Assembly: GCA_964498585.1 (NCBI GenBank)
Contig: CAZCHH010000008.1
Location: 5,527 to 69,526 of the forward strand
Direction: 5' to 3'
Origin: JAAYJM01 sp964498585
GTDB lineage: Bacteria > Bacteroidota > Ignavibacteria > Kapaibacteriales > UBA2268
DNA: 64,000 nucleotides
Shown: positions 26,856-36,033 of the stretch, piece after piece
How positions within the stretch are numbered: the first letter of the stretch is position 1
Layout: every line of letters begins with the position of its first letter
Position numbers and translations under genes: made by a program
The notes under the pieces: generated by a model
Seen by the model: only the letters and a program-made list of their open reading frames with translations
Database searches by the model: none
Told to the model about the DNA's origin: nothing

Positions 26856-28037
26856 ATGAATTATCGACTATTTAATATAATAATAATTGTGTGGCTGCTT
26901 TTATCAGGTAGCCACACAATAATTGCTAAAGAAAATATTACTGCTAAATTAATTAGTAATAATGTAGTTGATATTTGTGGAAATAAAAAATCATCAGTAA
27001 TCGTTGTAATTGATATTGGTGAAATTACGAAAAATGATTCTTTAGCCGGATATAATTTTGAAATTAATTATAATCCCGAAAAGTTAAAGTTTCATACGGC
27101 ACTAACATCTGGTACTTTAACTGAAGGTATTCAAGTAAAAGATTACAATTTTGCTGATACAGGTAAGTTTTACGGCTATGCTCTTAAAACGACAAGCTTG
27201 ATTGAAGGGAATAAACCATTAATTGCTTTTCTTGGTGATTATATCGGTAATTGCCCGGATACCGCTTTTGTGAATATTTCGTTCATTGAATTTACAGAAT
27301 ATTTTAAGAAAGAAGTTGATAGTATAGAGAATACCTTTGTTAAATCAGAGGTTTTTATAAAAGAAGATAGACTTTTATCTTCTGAGTTTGAATTAGATTC
27401 TATTATTCTTCCATTTGAAGAAAGTTCTGTTTCAACAACAGCTTTGCTATCAGGTTATAGTGATGCAAGATTGGATACTGTTGATTTCCAGATAAGTATT
27501 TCTGATACTTCAAGATTTGATATAAGTGGAATAAATTCATTATCCGATAACCTTGAATTAATAAACTATGACAGTGAAAGTGGTTTGTTAAGAACAAAGA
27601 TTGATGGAGATATAAAGAGTGGAGATGGATTCTATATTGAATTGAACGAGAAGACGAAAAATGACACTATCGTTGAATTGAGTATAAATCCAATAAAGAT
27701 AAATGAATGTTCCTGTATTACTTATCTTTATGGAGACTGTCAATATATAAGAAGTGAAATAAAGGATACTTTTTCAAATAATGTAGAAATAGAAATATTA
27801 AATGAAATAAATTGTTATTATAATAAATCATTAGAAGAATTTATTATTACAGATGAAAAAATAGAAATAAATGGGATTACATTAATGTCTTTAGATGGAA
27901 AAATATTAGAAAGAAAAAATGTTTTAAACAAACAGAGCGAATATAGAATTGAAGTAAATAATTATGTAGATGGTATTTACATACTTCAATTAATAAATAA
28001 AAATGCGATAAAGAATATATTATTAATAAAATATTAA
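26856..28037 (+). CDS. Secreted protein with cohesin-like N-terminal domain and short T9SS-type tail
   Basis: Protein of 393 residues starting six bases after the previous stop, so surely co-transcribed with it. The signal peptide runs to about residue 24 (IIIIVWLLLSGSHTIIA). Residues about 30-160 have a cohesin/carbohydrate-binding-like pattern: LAGYNFEINYNPEKLKF, then a domain-closing FVNISFIEF. A second beta-rich region spans about 185-300. The C-terminus is a reduced sorting domain (IEINGITLMSLDGKIL ... DGIYILQLI, ending LLIKY). Codon and base composition is more AT-rich toward the 3' end. The pairing with a dockerin-like neighbour suggests the two products could bind each other. Confidence 0.65.
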   Translation: MNYRLFNIIIIVWLLLSGSHTIIAKENITAKLISNNVVDICGNKKSSVIVVIDIGEITKNDSLAGYNFEINYNPEKLKFHTALTSGTLTEGIQVKDYNFADTGKFYGYALKTTSLIEGNKPLIAFLGDYIGNCPDTAFVNISFIEFTEYFKKEVDSIENTFVKSEVFIKEDRLLSSEFELDSIILPFEESSVSTTALLSGYSDARLDTVDFQISISDTSRFDISGINSLSDNLELINYDSESGLLRTKIDGDIKSGDGFYIELNEKTKNDTIVELSINPIKINECSCITYLYGDCQYIRSEIKDTFSNNVEIEILNEINCYYNKSLEEFIITDEKIEINGITLMSLDGKILERKNVLNKQSEYRIEVNNYVDGIYILQLINKNAIKNILLIKY

Positions 28038-28066
28038 ATTATAATTGTTTTATATGGAGGTTCAAT

Positions 28067-31000
28067 ATGAAGTTCAATAATTTACATCAAAGAAGCGTCG
28101 GCTTGCTTTTTGCCCTATTACTGATAGGATTCATTTCGATGCTTACTGAGAATGCTTATAGCCAGATACGTCCTGCAATTCCTATTCTGAGTTTAACTGG
28201 TGCTTCAGATGGTTGGAATGAGGATTGGTATCCTGATGGAAGAATTTGGATTCCACCATCAAAAGGAAATGAAGTCCGCGAATTCCTACTTCCAGTATTT
28301 GTAAAAAATCAATGGAAGACCTATCCACAAACTGCTTTTATGTATCAGGCGGACCCTATACATTCATTCAAGTTTTCAATGCTTTACGATAGCTCTGCTA
28401 TCAAGCCAGTTGATATCCAAACTTTTCATCCTGTTAACGACCCATTGGATCCAAGGTTTAGATTTAAGCCAGACCCATTAGCAAAAGATTTTATTATTGA
28501 CTGGGAAATCTTTACTAATCATACTTACAGAGAATTTGTTAATCCTTCTACTCCATTACAGGATAAGTTAAAAGGAAGAGAAATAGTTATTTCAGGTATG
28601 TCATCAAATGCATTACCAAATTCTGATGATTTCGAAGTTATGTTATATGTCCGTTTCCAAGTTATTGCTAAAGAAGGTTTAGTAGGAACGGCAAGAAAAA
28701 CACTTATCTATTTGAAATCCAATGTAATAATGTTTAATGATTTAAATGTTGCAACAACAGCTCCATTTAAGAATTTACGTCCTTATAATCCAAACGTTGA
28801 ATTTGATTATCCAGACCCAACTCCATTTAACCATTTAACCGGCTTAGGTGGATTTACTGGTATGGCAGGTATATATAATCGTCCACCGGACCCAAATAAT
28901 CCTCCGCCAAATTCACAATGGAATGTTGAGCCAACACTACCCGGTGTTATTTATATCAATATTACAGATAATTTACCAAAGATAAATGTTACTTTGGAAA
29001 GAGCTATTGGAACTCCATCACCATTTTCATTATTACAAATTGTTCCGGGCGAATTATGGCATATGACCGACCCGATTACTGATGATGAAGGAAATATAGA
29101 AGTACCTGTTTATTCCGGCGATAGAAAAATTAAATTAGCAAATAGCACAACACGCTCAAGAATCATTGATTTAGAAATTGAATCTGACCAACCATGGTTA
29201 CTTTTCAAAATGGATGGCAATAAACCACCTAATACTATTTCAAATAATTGGTCAACCAAGGGAACAATATTCAGAGTTGACAATAGTATTTTAGGCACAG
29301 ACCGCGACCCCAATGGTGCTACAACTACATTAGACCCTGAAATTTTCTTAAGTATTCGTTGCGATAATACACAACTTGCTGCTCTACCTCAAAAAGCTGG
29401 AACTTATGTTGGTTATATAACATTAAAATCTTCAACTGCATCAATTTCTCCAGCACGTTTGAGAGTAACTTTTATTAATTTTGCAAATCCGGCAGAGCCA
29501 GAATTAGACCAGGTTTATGGTGAGCATCGCGGAATGAAAATTAAAGTTAAAAATTCAAGAGGATCTCAAACTCAAACTACTGAATTGATTTTTGGTACTG
29601 GAAACAGAGCCACTAATGGTGTTGATACTCTCTATGGTGAATTCGCTCATACAACTGCTCCTTCCGGCTTTTATGCTAGATGGTTCCCAACTGACGAAGA
29701 TGTTATTGGTGATGTTCAGTATGGATTCGGTGATTTCTCTCCAAATGATGAAGAAAGATATTATTTCTCCCGTTCACGCGATATAAGAAGCTCTTATGAC
29801 ACTACTACATCAATCAAATATCTTTGTAGATACTCCGCTGGCGGTTCTGATTACTATCCTGTGATTTTAGAATGGGATACTGAAGATTTCCCACCAAATG
29901 CCCAGTTATACTTGCGAGATGCCCTTAACGGTATTAAATTTAATATCAATATGAGAGAAGCAACAAATATCGGTGGCACCCGTTATTCATATACATTGAA
30001 TGACCCAATGGACACTACTTTTGTTATTGAATATACTTTACCAAAAGTTATACAATATGTTGATGTTCAGGGAAATCCAATAATTAAAAGAGGTTGGAAT
30101 TTACTATCTATTCCAGTAAAACCATTAGATTTAAATTATCTAAAGATTTACCCAAATGCAGTAAATATTCCATATTTCTTCTCCCAAAATCAATATCAGC
30201 AATCTGAAGAATTAAAAGCTGGTGTTGGATATTTCATAAAATACAGTGATACAGTTGATACCCGCTTTGCAGGCGCTCATATTATGCATATTTCACCACT
30301 TTACGATAACGAAGTTCGTGTCTATCCTGGTTGGAACACTATTGGTGCCTTATCTGTTCCTGTATCAATTGAGCAAATTAAATTTGAAGCAATTCCCAAC
30401 TCAACTTTGAGAGAGCCACAGCCAAGATATACAAAACAATTTGGTGTATGGTCTTATTTGACCGACAGAGGTTATGTTGAAGTGTCTGAAATAACTCCCG
30501 GCTTAGGTTATTGGATTAAAGTCGGTCGTGATGACGAATATCCCGGTCATGGTTACTTGAAAATTGATTATGGTACTTCCCGTATTTTTGCTTATGATGT
30601 GCCTAATGAAAGAGAATCAATTCTTAATGATGCTACAAAAATTACAATTAGCGATAAAAATGCTTCTTCTAATTTATATTGGACATCAAACAGTTCAATT
30701 GATTTAACCAATTTTGAGATGCCACCAGCACCTCCTTCAGAATTATTCGATGTAAGATATAGCAGCGGAAGAAACCTTGAAAATTCAAATACGGTAATAC
30801 TTTTACAGGGAGTTGAGTATCCTGTTTCAATTAATGTAAATGACCTATCAAAGAATTTCAGATTCTATGATGCAGTTACAAATGAATTCCTCGGTGAAAT
30901 TAACAATAATTCAAACAATGTTATAATTGCACAAGCCAAAGGAGATGCAATTAAAGTTGAAACTACTCCAAGCTCAAATGTATTTGGTTTAAATTGCTAT

Positions 31001-31237
31001 CCAAACCCGGTTTCAAGCAATTCTACATTGAATTTTGTTATTACAGAAAATTCACAGATTACAATGAAACTTTATGATGCTCTTGGCAATGAAGTTGCTG
31101 ATTTGTTAAATGAATATAAAACTGCCGGTGAATACAGCATTAATTTAAATGCTTCAACACTTTCTAATGGTAAATATATCTGCAAATTAGTAGCAGGACA
31201 AAATCAAACAATTCAAATGATTACAGTTGTAAAATAA
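28067..31237 (+). CDS. T9SS-secreted cohesin-like protein with GWN domains
   Basis: Protein of 1056 residues; GGAGG precedes the ATG and a signal peptide ends NAYSQ (about 33). Residues about 35-240 are cohesin-like (FKFSMLYDSSAIKPVDI, FEVMLYVRFQVIAKEG). A proline-rich stretch and an Ig-like domain follow (to about 470). A domain at about 490-670 is also present before the tail of the 2724-residue protein; both have FDARW or FYARW, a YYPV.L/I.W strand and a later hydrophobic I.Y strand. Next come two 'GWN' repeats (RGWNLLSIPV, PGWNTIGALSV), a PPAPPSELFDVR motif and a T9SS sorting domain (NCYPNPVSSNSTLNF, ending MITVVK). It is probably the last gene of the secreted-protein run; a terminator follows. 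Confidence 0.8.
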   Translation: MKFNNLHQRSVGLLFALLLIGFISMLTENAYSQIRPAIPILSLTGASDGWNEDWYPDGRIWIPPSKGNEVREFLLPVFVKNQWKTYPQTAFMYQADPIHSFKFSMLYDSSAIKPVDIQTFHPVNDPLDPRFRFKPDPLAKDFIIDWEIFTNHTYREFVNPSTPLQDKLKGREIVISGMSSNALPNSDDFEVMLYVRFQVIAKEGLVGTARKTLIYLKSNVIMFNDLNVATTAPFKNLRPYNPNVEFDYPDPTPFNHLTGLGGFTGMAGIYNRPPDPNNPPPNSQWNVEPTLPGVIYINITDNLPKINVTLERAIGTPSPFSLLQIVPGELWHMTDPITDDEGNIEVPVYSGDRKIKLANSTTRSRIIDLEIESDQPWLLFKMDGNKPPNTISNNWSTKGTIFRVDNSILGTDRDPNGATTTLDPEIFLSIRCDNTQLAALPQKAGTYVGYITLKSSTASISPARLRVTFINFANPAEPELDQVYGEHRGMKIKVKNSRGSQTQTTELIFGTGNRATNGVDTLYGEFAHTTAPSGFYARWFPTDEDVIGDVQYGFGDFSPNDEERYYFSRSRDIRSSYDTTTSIKYLCRYSAGGSDYYPVILEWDTEDFPPNAQLYLRDALNGIKFNINMREATNIGGTRYSYTLNDPMDTTFVIEYTLPKVIQYVDVQGNPIIKRGWNLLSIPVKPLDLNYLKIYPNAVNIPYFFSQNQYQQSEELKAGVGYFIKYSDTVDTRFAGAHIMHISPLYDNEVRVYPGWNTIGALSVPVSIEQIKFEAIPNSTLREPQPRYTKQFGVWSYLTDRGYVEVSEITPGLGYWIKVGRDDEYPGHGYLKIDYGTSRIFAYDVPNERESILNDATKITISDKNASSNLYWTSNSSIDLTNFEMPPAPPSELFDVRYSSGRNLENSNTVILLQGVEYPVSINVNDLSKNFRFYDAVTNEFLGEINNNSNNVIIAQAKGDAIKVETTPSSNVFGLNCYPNPVSSNSTLNFVITENSQITMKLYDALGNEVADLLNEYKTAGEYSINLNASTLSNGKYICKLVAGQNQTIQMITVVK

Positions 31238-31259
31238 TAATCAGTTGAATTAATTTTAA

Positions 31260-31284
31260 AAGGGCGATTTTATCGCCCTTTTTT
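31260..31284 (+). terminator. Rho-independent terminator of the secreted-protein gene run
   Basis: Arms AAGGGCGA (31260-31267) and TCGCCCTT (31273-31280) with a five-base loop are followed directly by TTTT. It lies 22 bases after the stop of the gene ending at 31237. Confidence 0.88.
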
Positions 31285-31554
31285 GTTTTACTTCCTAAAC
31301 ACAAAATTTTATATTTACTTGTCATTCCGAGGCGAAAATAAACGAAGACGTTTACTTTTGTCAAAATGAACGATGTTTTGCTTTCTAACTCTTAACAAGG
31401 GATTGCAACCACTTGTTAAGAATAATCAAACATCGTGTTTACCTGATGGTTGTTATATTCCTTGAAATATTTGTGATATAAGCAATTATACACTTTAAAA
31501 GACAAAGTGGCATTTAGAAATCCTAAAAAAGAATTTTTTTCATATAGACAATTC
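31285..31554. repeat. Intergenic repeats, including a second double stem-loop copy
   Basis: A degenerate TGTCATTCC motif lies at 31320. CTTAACAAG (31391-31399) and CTTGTTAAG (31412-31420) then form a hairpin, followed by ATCAAACATCG...GATGGTTG (31425-31454). This is the same two-part order as the element at 3103-3164. The remainder is AT-rich and holds no gene that I can support. Confidence 0.65.
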
Positions 31555-32499
31555 CTAATTCAGCAAAGCTTTTGCAAAAATTCTGATTGTATCAATCTTT
31601 TTTAGTTTTGGTCGTTCTTTGAGTAAATATAAACTGTTTTTTTTCATTTTATTTAAAAAGTAAAAACCTGCTTGAATGATTACTTTTAATTCTAATTTTA
31701 ACCTGAAGTTATCAATATGATGTAAAAGATTTTGCCCTATAGTAAAATAATTTTCTGTAATTTCCAATAATTCATCTAAACATTTTTTTAAATTGATATG
31801 AGAATTAACAAACAAATCATCACTTTTTAAAGAATGTTTGTTCAAAATATAAATCGGAATATAATTTCTTCCATTTTTTATATCAACTGATAAATCCTGC
31901 CAGAAATTAAGAAGTTGTAAGCCAGTGCAGATTTTATCAGAAAAAAATGATGTATTGGAGTTATATTGATTGAATAATCTTAAAATCAGTTCCCCCACAG
32001 TATTAGCAGAAAACGAGCAGTAGTATTCCAAATCTTCAATAGAATCAGCTTGCTTGAAATTTACATCTATTTTAAAAGCATTAATTAATTTTTTTAAGGT
32101 ATCAACGGGAATATTATACTCTTCAATTGTTTTGGAAAGTGCTAAAAAAATGGGATTGTTAGTTTTTTTGCTTTCATATATATCAAGTATATTTTCAAAA
32201 TCACAAAGATATTTGATTCGTTCTTCATTCGTTAAAATATTGGGATAATCCGCAATATCGTCAGCAAATCGGGAAAAGGCATAAATTGAGTAGAAATGCT
32301 TGCGTATTTTTTGGGGAATTAAAACGGAGCCGACTGGGAAATTTTCGTAATGACCCAAAGCAATATATTTACAAAAATCGAAAGATACATCAGCCGATTC
32401 AGTCGATAAAATTGTTGAATCAACTTTAGTAAGCAAATTAATTCTTTCAGTTATTGATGTTCTTTCGTATATTTTTATTAAATTATTTTTATTTTTCAC
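31555..32499 (-). CDS. hpnC: Squalene/phytoene synthase-family protein, HpnC-like
   Basis: Protein of 314 residues starting at GTG; no closer in-frame ATG exists before the conserved core. The motif GHYENFPVGS (about residue 50) is characteristic of the HpnC/HpnD branch. The first Asp-rich site is FSRFADDIAD and the second is NFWQDLSVDIKNGRNYIP; the NFWQD wording is that of HpnC. In bacteria HpnC, HpnD and HpnE together turn farnesyl diphosphate into squalene through presqualene diphosphate and hydroxysqualene. Neither partner is in this window. The product could feed hopanoid or carotenoid-like lipids. The gene is divergent from the PorW-like lipoprotein gene. Confidence 0.82.
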   Translation of the reverse strand: MKNKNNLIKIYERTSITERINLLTKVDSTILSTESADVSFDFCKYIALGHYENFPVGSVLIPQKIRKHFYSIYAFSRFADDIADYPNILTNEERIKYLCDFENILDIYESKKTNNPIFLALSKTIEEYNIPVDTLKKLINAFKIDVNFKQADSIEDLEYYCSFSANTVGELILRLFNQYNSNTSFFSDKICTGLQLLNFWQDLSVDIKNGRNYIPIYILNKHSLKSDDLFVNSHINLKKCLDELLEITENYFTIGQNLLHHIDNFRLKLELKVIIQAGFYFLNKMKKNSLYLLKERPKLKKIDTIRIFAKALLN

Positions 32500-32568
32500 T
32501 TTTTTTTCAATAAATTACATTAAATTCGTCTTTTAAAAATATAATATAAAAAATATTTTTTTACGATA

Positions 32569-34704
32569 ATGAAAAAAAAGAATATAATAATTGTTTTATT
32601 ACTTGCAACAATCCTTACTAATTGCAAGCAATATGATGATTTTACAACATATTTCAATACTTACTACAACACAAAACGCTTGATAAAAGAATCTGAGAGT
32701 GAATTTGAATATCAAGATGAAAAACGGCGTGTAACTCCAAGAGTTATGGTTCCAGACCAAAAAAATTATACACCGGTAACTCAGACTTCAGGTCCACCAG
32801 CTTTTATGCAGGGAATTATTATTGACCAGCAGAAACTTCAACCAGTAAAAATTAAATTAGATTCAGTTATCATAAAGGGTTCAAAAATATTAGCTCGCCA
32901 TCCCAAAAGCAGTTATATAGAAGGCACTCTTTATCTAATGTCTAAATCATTTTTTTATCAGCGAGACTGGATTAATTCTCAGCTTAAATGCAGTGAGCTT
33001 GTAGATAGATTTCCAGATGGAGAGTATTCTCCTGATGCCCATTTGCTTTTCGCACAAAATTTAATCATTCAAAGGAAATTTTATTCTGGAAAAATAATTT
33101 TATCACGAACTGTTGATATAGCTTGGCGAAAAAAAAGATATGATATACTTTCAGATGCATTTCGCTTGGAAGCAGAATTAGCCCTATTTGAAAATGACCC
33201 ACAAGGTGCATTGCGCCCTTATAGACAAGCAATAGCACAATCTGATGATGACGAAATCAGCGCCCGCTGGCAACTTGAGCTTGCATTCCTGCTTTACCGA
33301 TTGAATCGCTTTGAAGAAGCAGAACGAATGTTCGCAAAAGTTCATACATACAGCCCTGATTATCTCGCCGAATTTGAAGCATTTCTTTTTCAGGCAGAAT
33401 CATTAATTAGGTTAAATCGCTTTGAAGAAGCTGAAAAAATATTAAAATCTCTCGAAAACAATCGCAATTATGATGAATGGGCAGCTTATACCTATGCCAC
33501 CAGAATGCAACTTGTTCGTTTAAATGGAACTGAAGAAGAATTTGCTATTTCAGAAAGATACGCAGATTCCGCTTACGTTAATAATCCACCTATTTTAGCT
33601 GTATATTTTGAAAAGGGTTTAGATTTATTCGATAAAAAAGAATATGTGAAAGCACGTCAATATTTTTCTCGAACAAAAAATGCAAGAACTCCGTTTTTTG
33701 CTACTTCAGACAAAATGTTTTCACTCCTAAACAGCTGGGAACAAAAGAATACTAATATAAATGATTTATTAAACTCCAATCAGAGTGTTCAGAAGCAATC
33801 TGATACTGTAAAATTACAGTTAGCACTAAATTATTTTGAATTGGGAAGAGTATATGACCAGCTTGATATGAAAGATTCTGCTATTGTATATTACAAGAAA
33901 GCATCAGAGATTACACCACCAGATGAGGCAAAAAGCGCCCGCTTCCTTTTTGTTTATGCTCTTGCTATAGAAAAACTTGAACCATTAAAATCAGATTCTT
34001 TAATGGAACTCATTGTTGAAAAATATCCAAGAACTGAATATGGACAAAATGCTATTAAGAAACAGGGTTATACTTCAAATTATATAATTGATGAAGCAGA
34101 AGATTTATTTAATTCCGGTAGTTCATTGCTATTAAACAAAGAATATGATTTTGCTATAACTCAATTTTTAAGAGTTTTTAACGAATATCCGGAAAGTAAT
34201 TACGCTCCTCGCTCCCTTTATTCACTCGGCTGGCTTTATGAAACAGATTTAAAGAATTACGACAGTTCTCTATATTATTATCAATTGCTAATGGAAAAAT
34301 ATCCTAAAAGCCAGTATTCAAAAGATGTAAGATTACCTGTGAACTATCTGCTTGCATTGCAAAGCGGACAACCTTTACCTGATTCTTTAAAACCAGTTGA
34401 AAGGAAAAAAGAAGCCGTAAAAGGCATTGGAAATAAGGATAGTTTAGCAATTGAAAACAAAAAACTTGAGAAAGAAATCATAGAGCCGGAAAGAGAAGCC
34501 GGTAGTATGACAATAGACCCATTACAACTGATTAAAGACCCTACTAAATTGCTTAAAGAAGCAAAAGAAGCTATTACAGACCCACGTTTGCTTGAAATGA
34601 ATCTGCCTACTGACCCGTTTAAAGATTTAAGACCTGTGAAAAAAGATTCTATTCAGCAAGAAATGAAACCAATCATTAAATCTGATTCTACTAAAGTTAA
34701 ATAA
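32569..34704 (+). CDS. TPR lipoprotein, candidate T9SS component PorW/SprE
   Basis: Protein of 711 residues. The signal peptide ends in a lipobox (ILTNC, lipidated Cys about residue 19). Just after it comes YFNTYYNTKRLIKESESEF, close to the 'fNt.YN.......' opening of PorW/SprE-type lipoproteins. The rest is built of helical tetratricopeptide repeats, for example LNRFEEAERMFAKVHTYSP, LNRFEEAEKILKSLENN and YDFAITQFLRVFNEYPESNYAPRSLYSLGWLYE. The tail is charged and proline-containing. PorW is an outer-membrane-associated periplasmic lipoprotein needed for T9SS function. Seven T9SS-type cargo proteins in the window make this assignment attractive. Other long TPR lipoproteins of this phylum look similar. 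Confidence 0.65.
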   Translation: MKKKNIIIVLLLATILTNCKQYDDFTTYFNTYYNTKRLIKESESEFEYQDEKRRVTPRVMVPDQKNYTPVTQTSGPPAFMQGIIIDQQKLQPVKIKLDSVIIKGSKILARHPKSSYIEGTLYLMSKSFFYQRDWINSQLKCSELVDRFPDGEYSPDAHLLFAQNLIIQRKFYSGKIILSRTVDIAWRKKRYDILSDAFRLEAELALFENDPQGALRPYRQAIAQSDDDEISARWQLELAFLLYRLNRFEEAERMFAKVHTYSPDYLAEFEAFLFQAESLIRLNRFEEAEKILKSLENNRNYDEWAAYTYATRMQLVRLNGTEEEFAISERYADSAYVNNPPILAVYFEKGLDLFDKKEYVKARQYFSRTKNARTPFFATSDKMFSLLNSWEQKNTNINDLLNSNQSVQKQSDTVKLQLALNYFELGRVYDQLDMKDSAIVYYKKASEITPPDEAKSARFLFVYALAIEKLEPLKSDSLMELIVEKYPRTEYGQNAIKKQGYTSNYIIDEAEDLFNSGSSLLLNKEYDFAITQFLRVFNEYPESNYAPRSLYSLGWLYETDLKNYDSSLYYYQLLMEKYPKSQYSKDVRLPVNYLLALQSGQPLPDSLKPVERKKEAVKGIGNKDSLAIENKKLEKEIIEPEREAGSMTIDPLQLIKDPTKLLKEAKEAITDPRLLEMNLPTDPFKDLRPVKKDSIQQEMKPIIKSDSTKVK

Positions 34705-34744
34705 TCTTTTGAAAGTATTCTTATTCTTTAGTAACAAATCTGAA

Positions 34745-35794
34745 TTAAAACTCAACTTCTACTTTAGTGCTTGTAGTGAAAAGAGCTTCAATGAAGACTG
34801 TGGGATTAAATACTTGCAGGTCGTCAATTTTCTCACCTACTCCAATATATCTAACAGGAATTTTTAATTCATCGACTATAGGGATAATAACGCCACCTTT
34901 TGCAGTACCGTCAAGTTTAGTAAGGACTATACCAGTAAGTTTTGCGACTTTCATAAACTCCTTTGCCTGCTGGATAGCATTTTGTCCGGTAGTAGCATCA
35001 AGGATTAAAAACACTTCGTCTGGAGCATCAGCTTTAAGTTTTTTCATAACACGGCTAATTTTTTCAAGTTCTGCCATTAGATTTGCTTTGTTATGAAGGC
35101 GTCCAGCAGTATCAATAATTACAACATCAGCTTTTTTTCTAATAGCTGAGTTTATAGTGTCGTAAGCAACTGCAGCAGGGTCAGCACCTTGCTTTTGCTG
35201 GACAATGTCAACGCCAGCACGCTCTGCCCATATTTCAAGCTGTTCGTTTGCAGCTGCCCTAAAAGTATCGGCAGCTCCAATTAAAACTGATTTTCCTGCA
35301 TTTCTGTAATTGTATGCTAATTTCCCAATAGTAGTTGTTTTGCCAACTCCATTTACTCCAATAACTAAAATTGTTTTTGGTTTATTTTGTGAATCAATAT
35401 AATAAGTGGCATCATTATTTGCTGATGTAGATTCAATAAGGATATTATGTATTTCTTCTTTTAGAAGTTCATAAACATCTTCAGAATTCTCATAACCTTC
35501 TTTCTTTACTCTAATTCGAAGATTTTCAATAATTTTTTCTGTAGTTGCAACACCAATATCAGCAGTAATTAAAACTTCTTCTAATTCATTAAGTAGATTG
35601 TCATCAATTTTTCTACCTACTCCAAGCACAAATTGTATTTTCTCAACGAAGCTTTTCCTTGTTTTTTCAAGTCCTTCTTTTATTTTGGAAAAACCTAATG
35701 CTTCTGAAGTTGATTGCACCGCTTCGCTAATTGCATCAGTAGTAGATTGAACAACATCTGATACTTTTTTCTTTAATTTATCTAACAAACCCAT
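34745..35794 (-). CDS. ftsY: Signal recognition particle receptor FtsY
   Basis: Protein of 349 residues. A short charged N-terminal region replaces the long acidic A domain of E. coli. The NG domain starts near residue 45 with the N-domain helix bundle (NLLNELEEVLITADIGV). GTPase motifs are complete: G1 GVNGVGKTTT, the DTFRAAANEQL insertion-box motif typical of SRP GTPases, G3 DTAGR, G4 TKLDGTAKGG and the closing GVGEKIDDLQVFNP. FtsY docks ribosome-SRP complexes at the inner membrane for co-translational insertion. The gene converges on the PorW-like gene across 40 bases. Confidence 0.95.
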   Translation of the reverse strand: MGLLDKLKKKVSDVVQSTTDAISEAVQSTSEALGFSKIKEGLEKTRKSFVEKIQFVLGVGRKIDDNLLNELEEVLITADIGVATTEKIIENLRIRVKKEGYENSEDVYELLKEEIHNILIESTSANNDATYYIDSQNKPKTILVIGVNGVGKTTTIGKLAYNYRNAGKSVLIGAADTFRAAANEQLEIWAERAGVDIVQQKQGADPAAVAYDTINSAIRKKADVVIIDTAGRLHNKANLMAELEKISRVMKKLKADAPDEVFLILDATTGQNAIQQAKEFMKVAKLTGIVLTKLDGTAKGGVIIPIVDELKIPVRYIGVGEKIDDLQVFNPTVFIEALFTTSTKVEVEF

Positions 35795-36033
35795 TGATAA
35801 AATCCATTTTTAAAGTTGAATAAACATAAACTTAATAGAATAATTTAAGTTATGCAAAATTAACATATTTTATTGAATTTAAAAAGTTCTCTGAAATTAT
35901 GAGGGAAATAAATTTGATATGGATCAATTATAAGATTTTTTTTTAAAATAATTGATAAAAATTAACAATATAATTTACTTTCAAAAATAGGAAAAGAATG
36001 ATTTGTTTATGATATATGGAAAGCAAATATAAA
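35795..36033. promoter_or_regulatory. Upstream region of ftsY with candidate promoter
   Basis: On the minus strand TAATTTTG (35862-35855) matches TAnnTTTG and would place the start of transcription roughly 50 bases before the ftsY ATG. I do not see a TTG at the ideal distance. The rest of this 239-base spacer is AT-rich and shows nothing else that I can support. Confidence 0.35.

Noticed and set aside
25029..28037. Cellulosome component
   Set aside because: There is no glycoside hydrolase, carbohydrate-binding module or multi-cohesin scaffoldin nearby, so only generic cohesin/dockerin-like folds are claimed.
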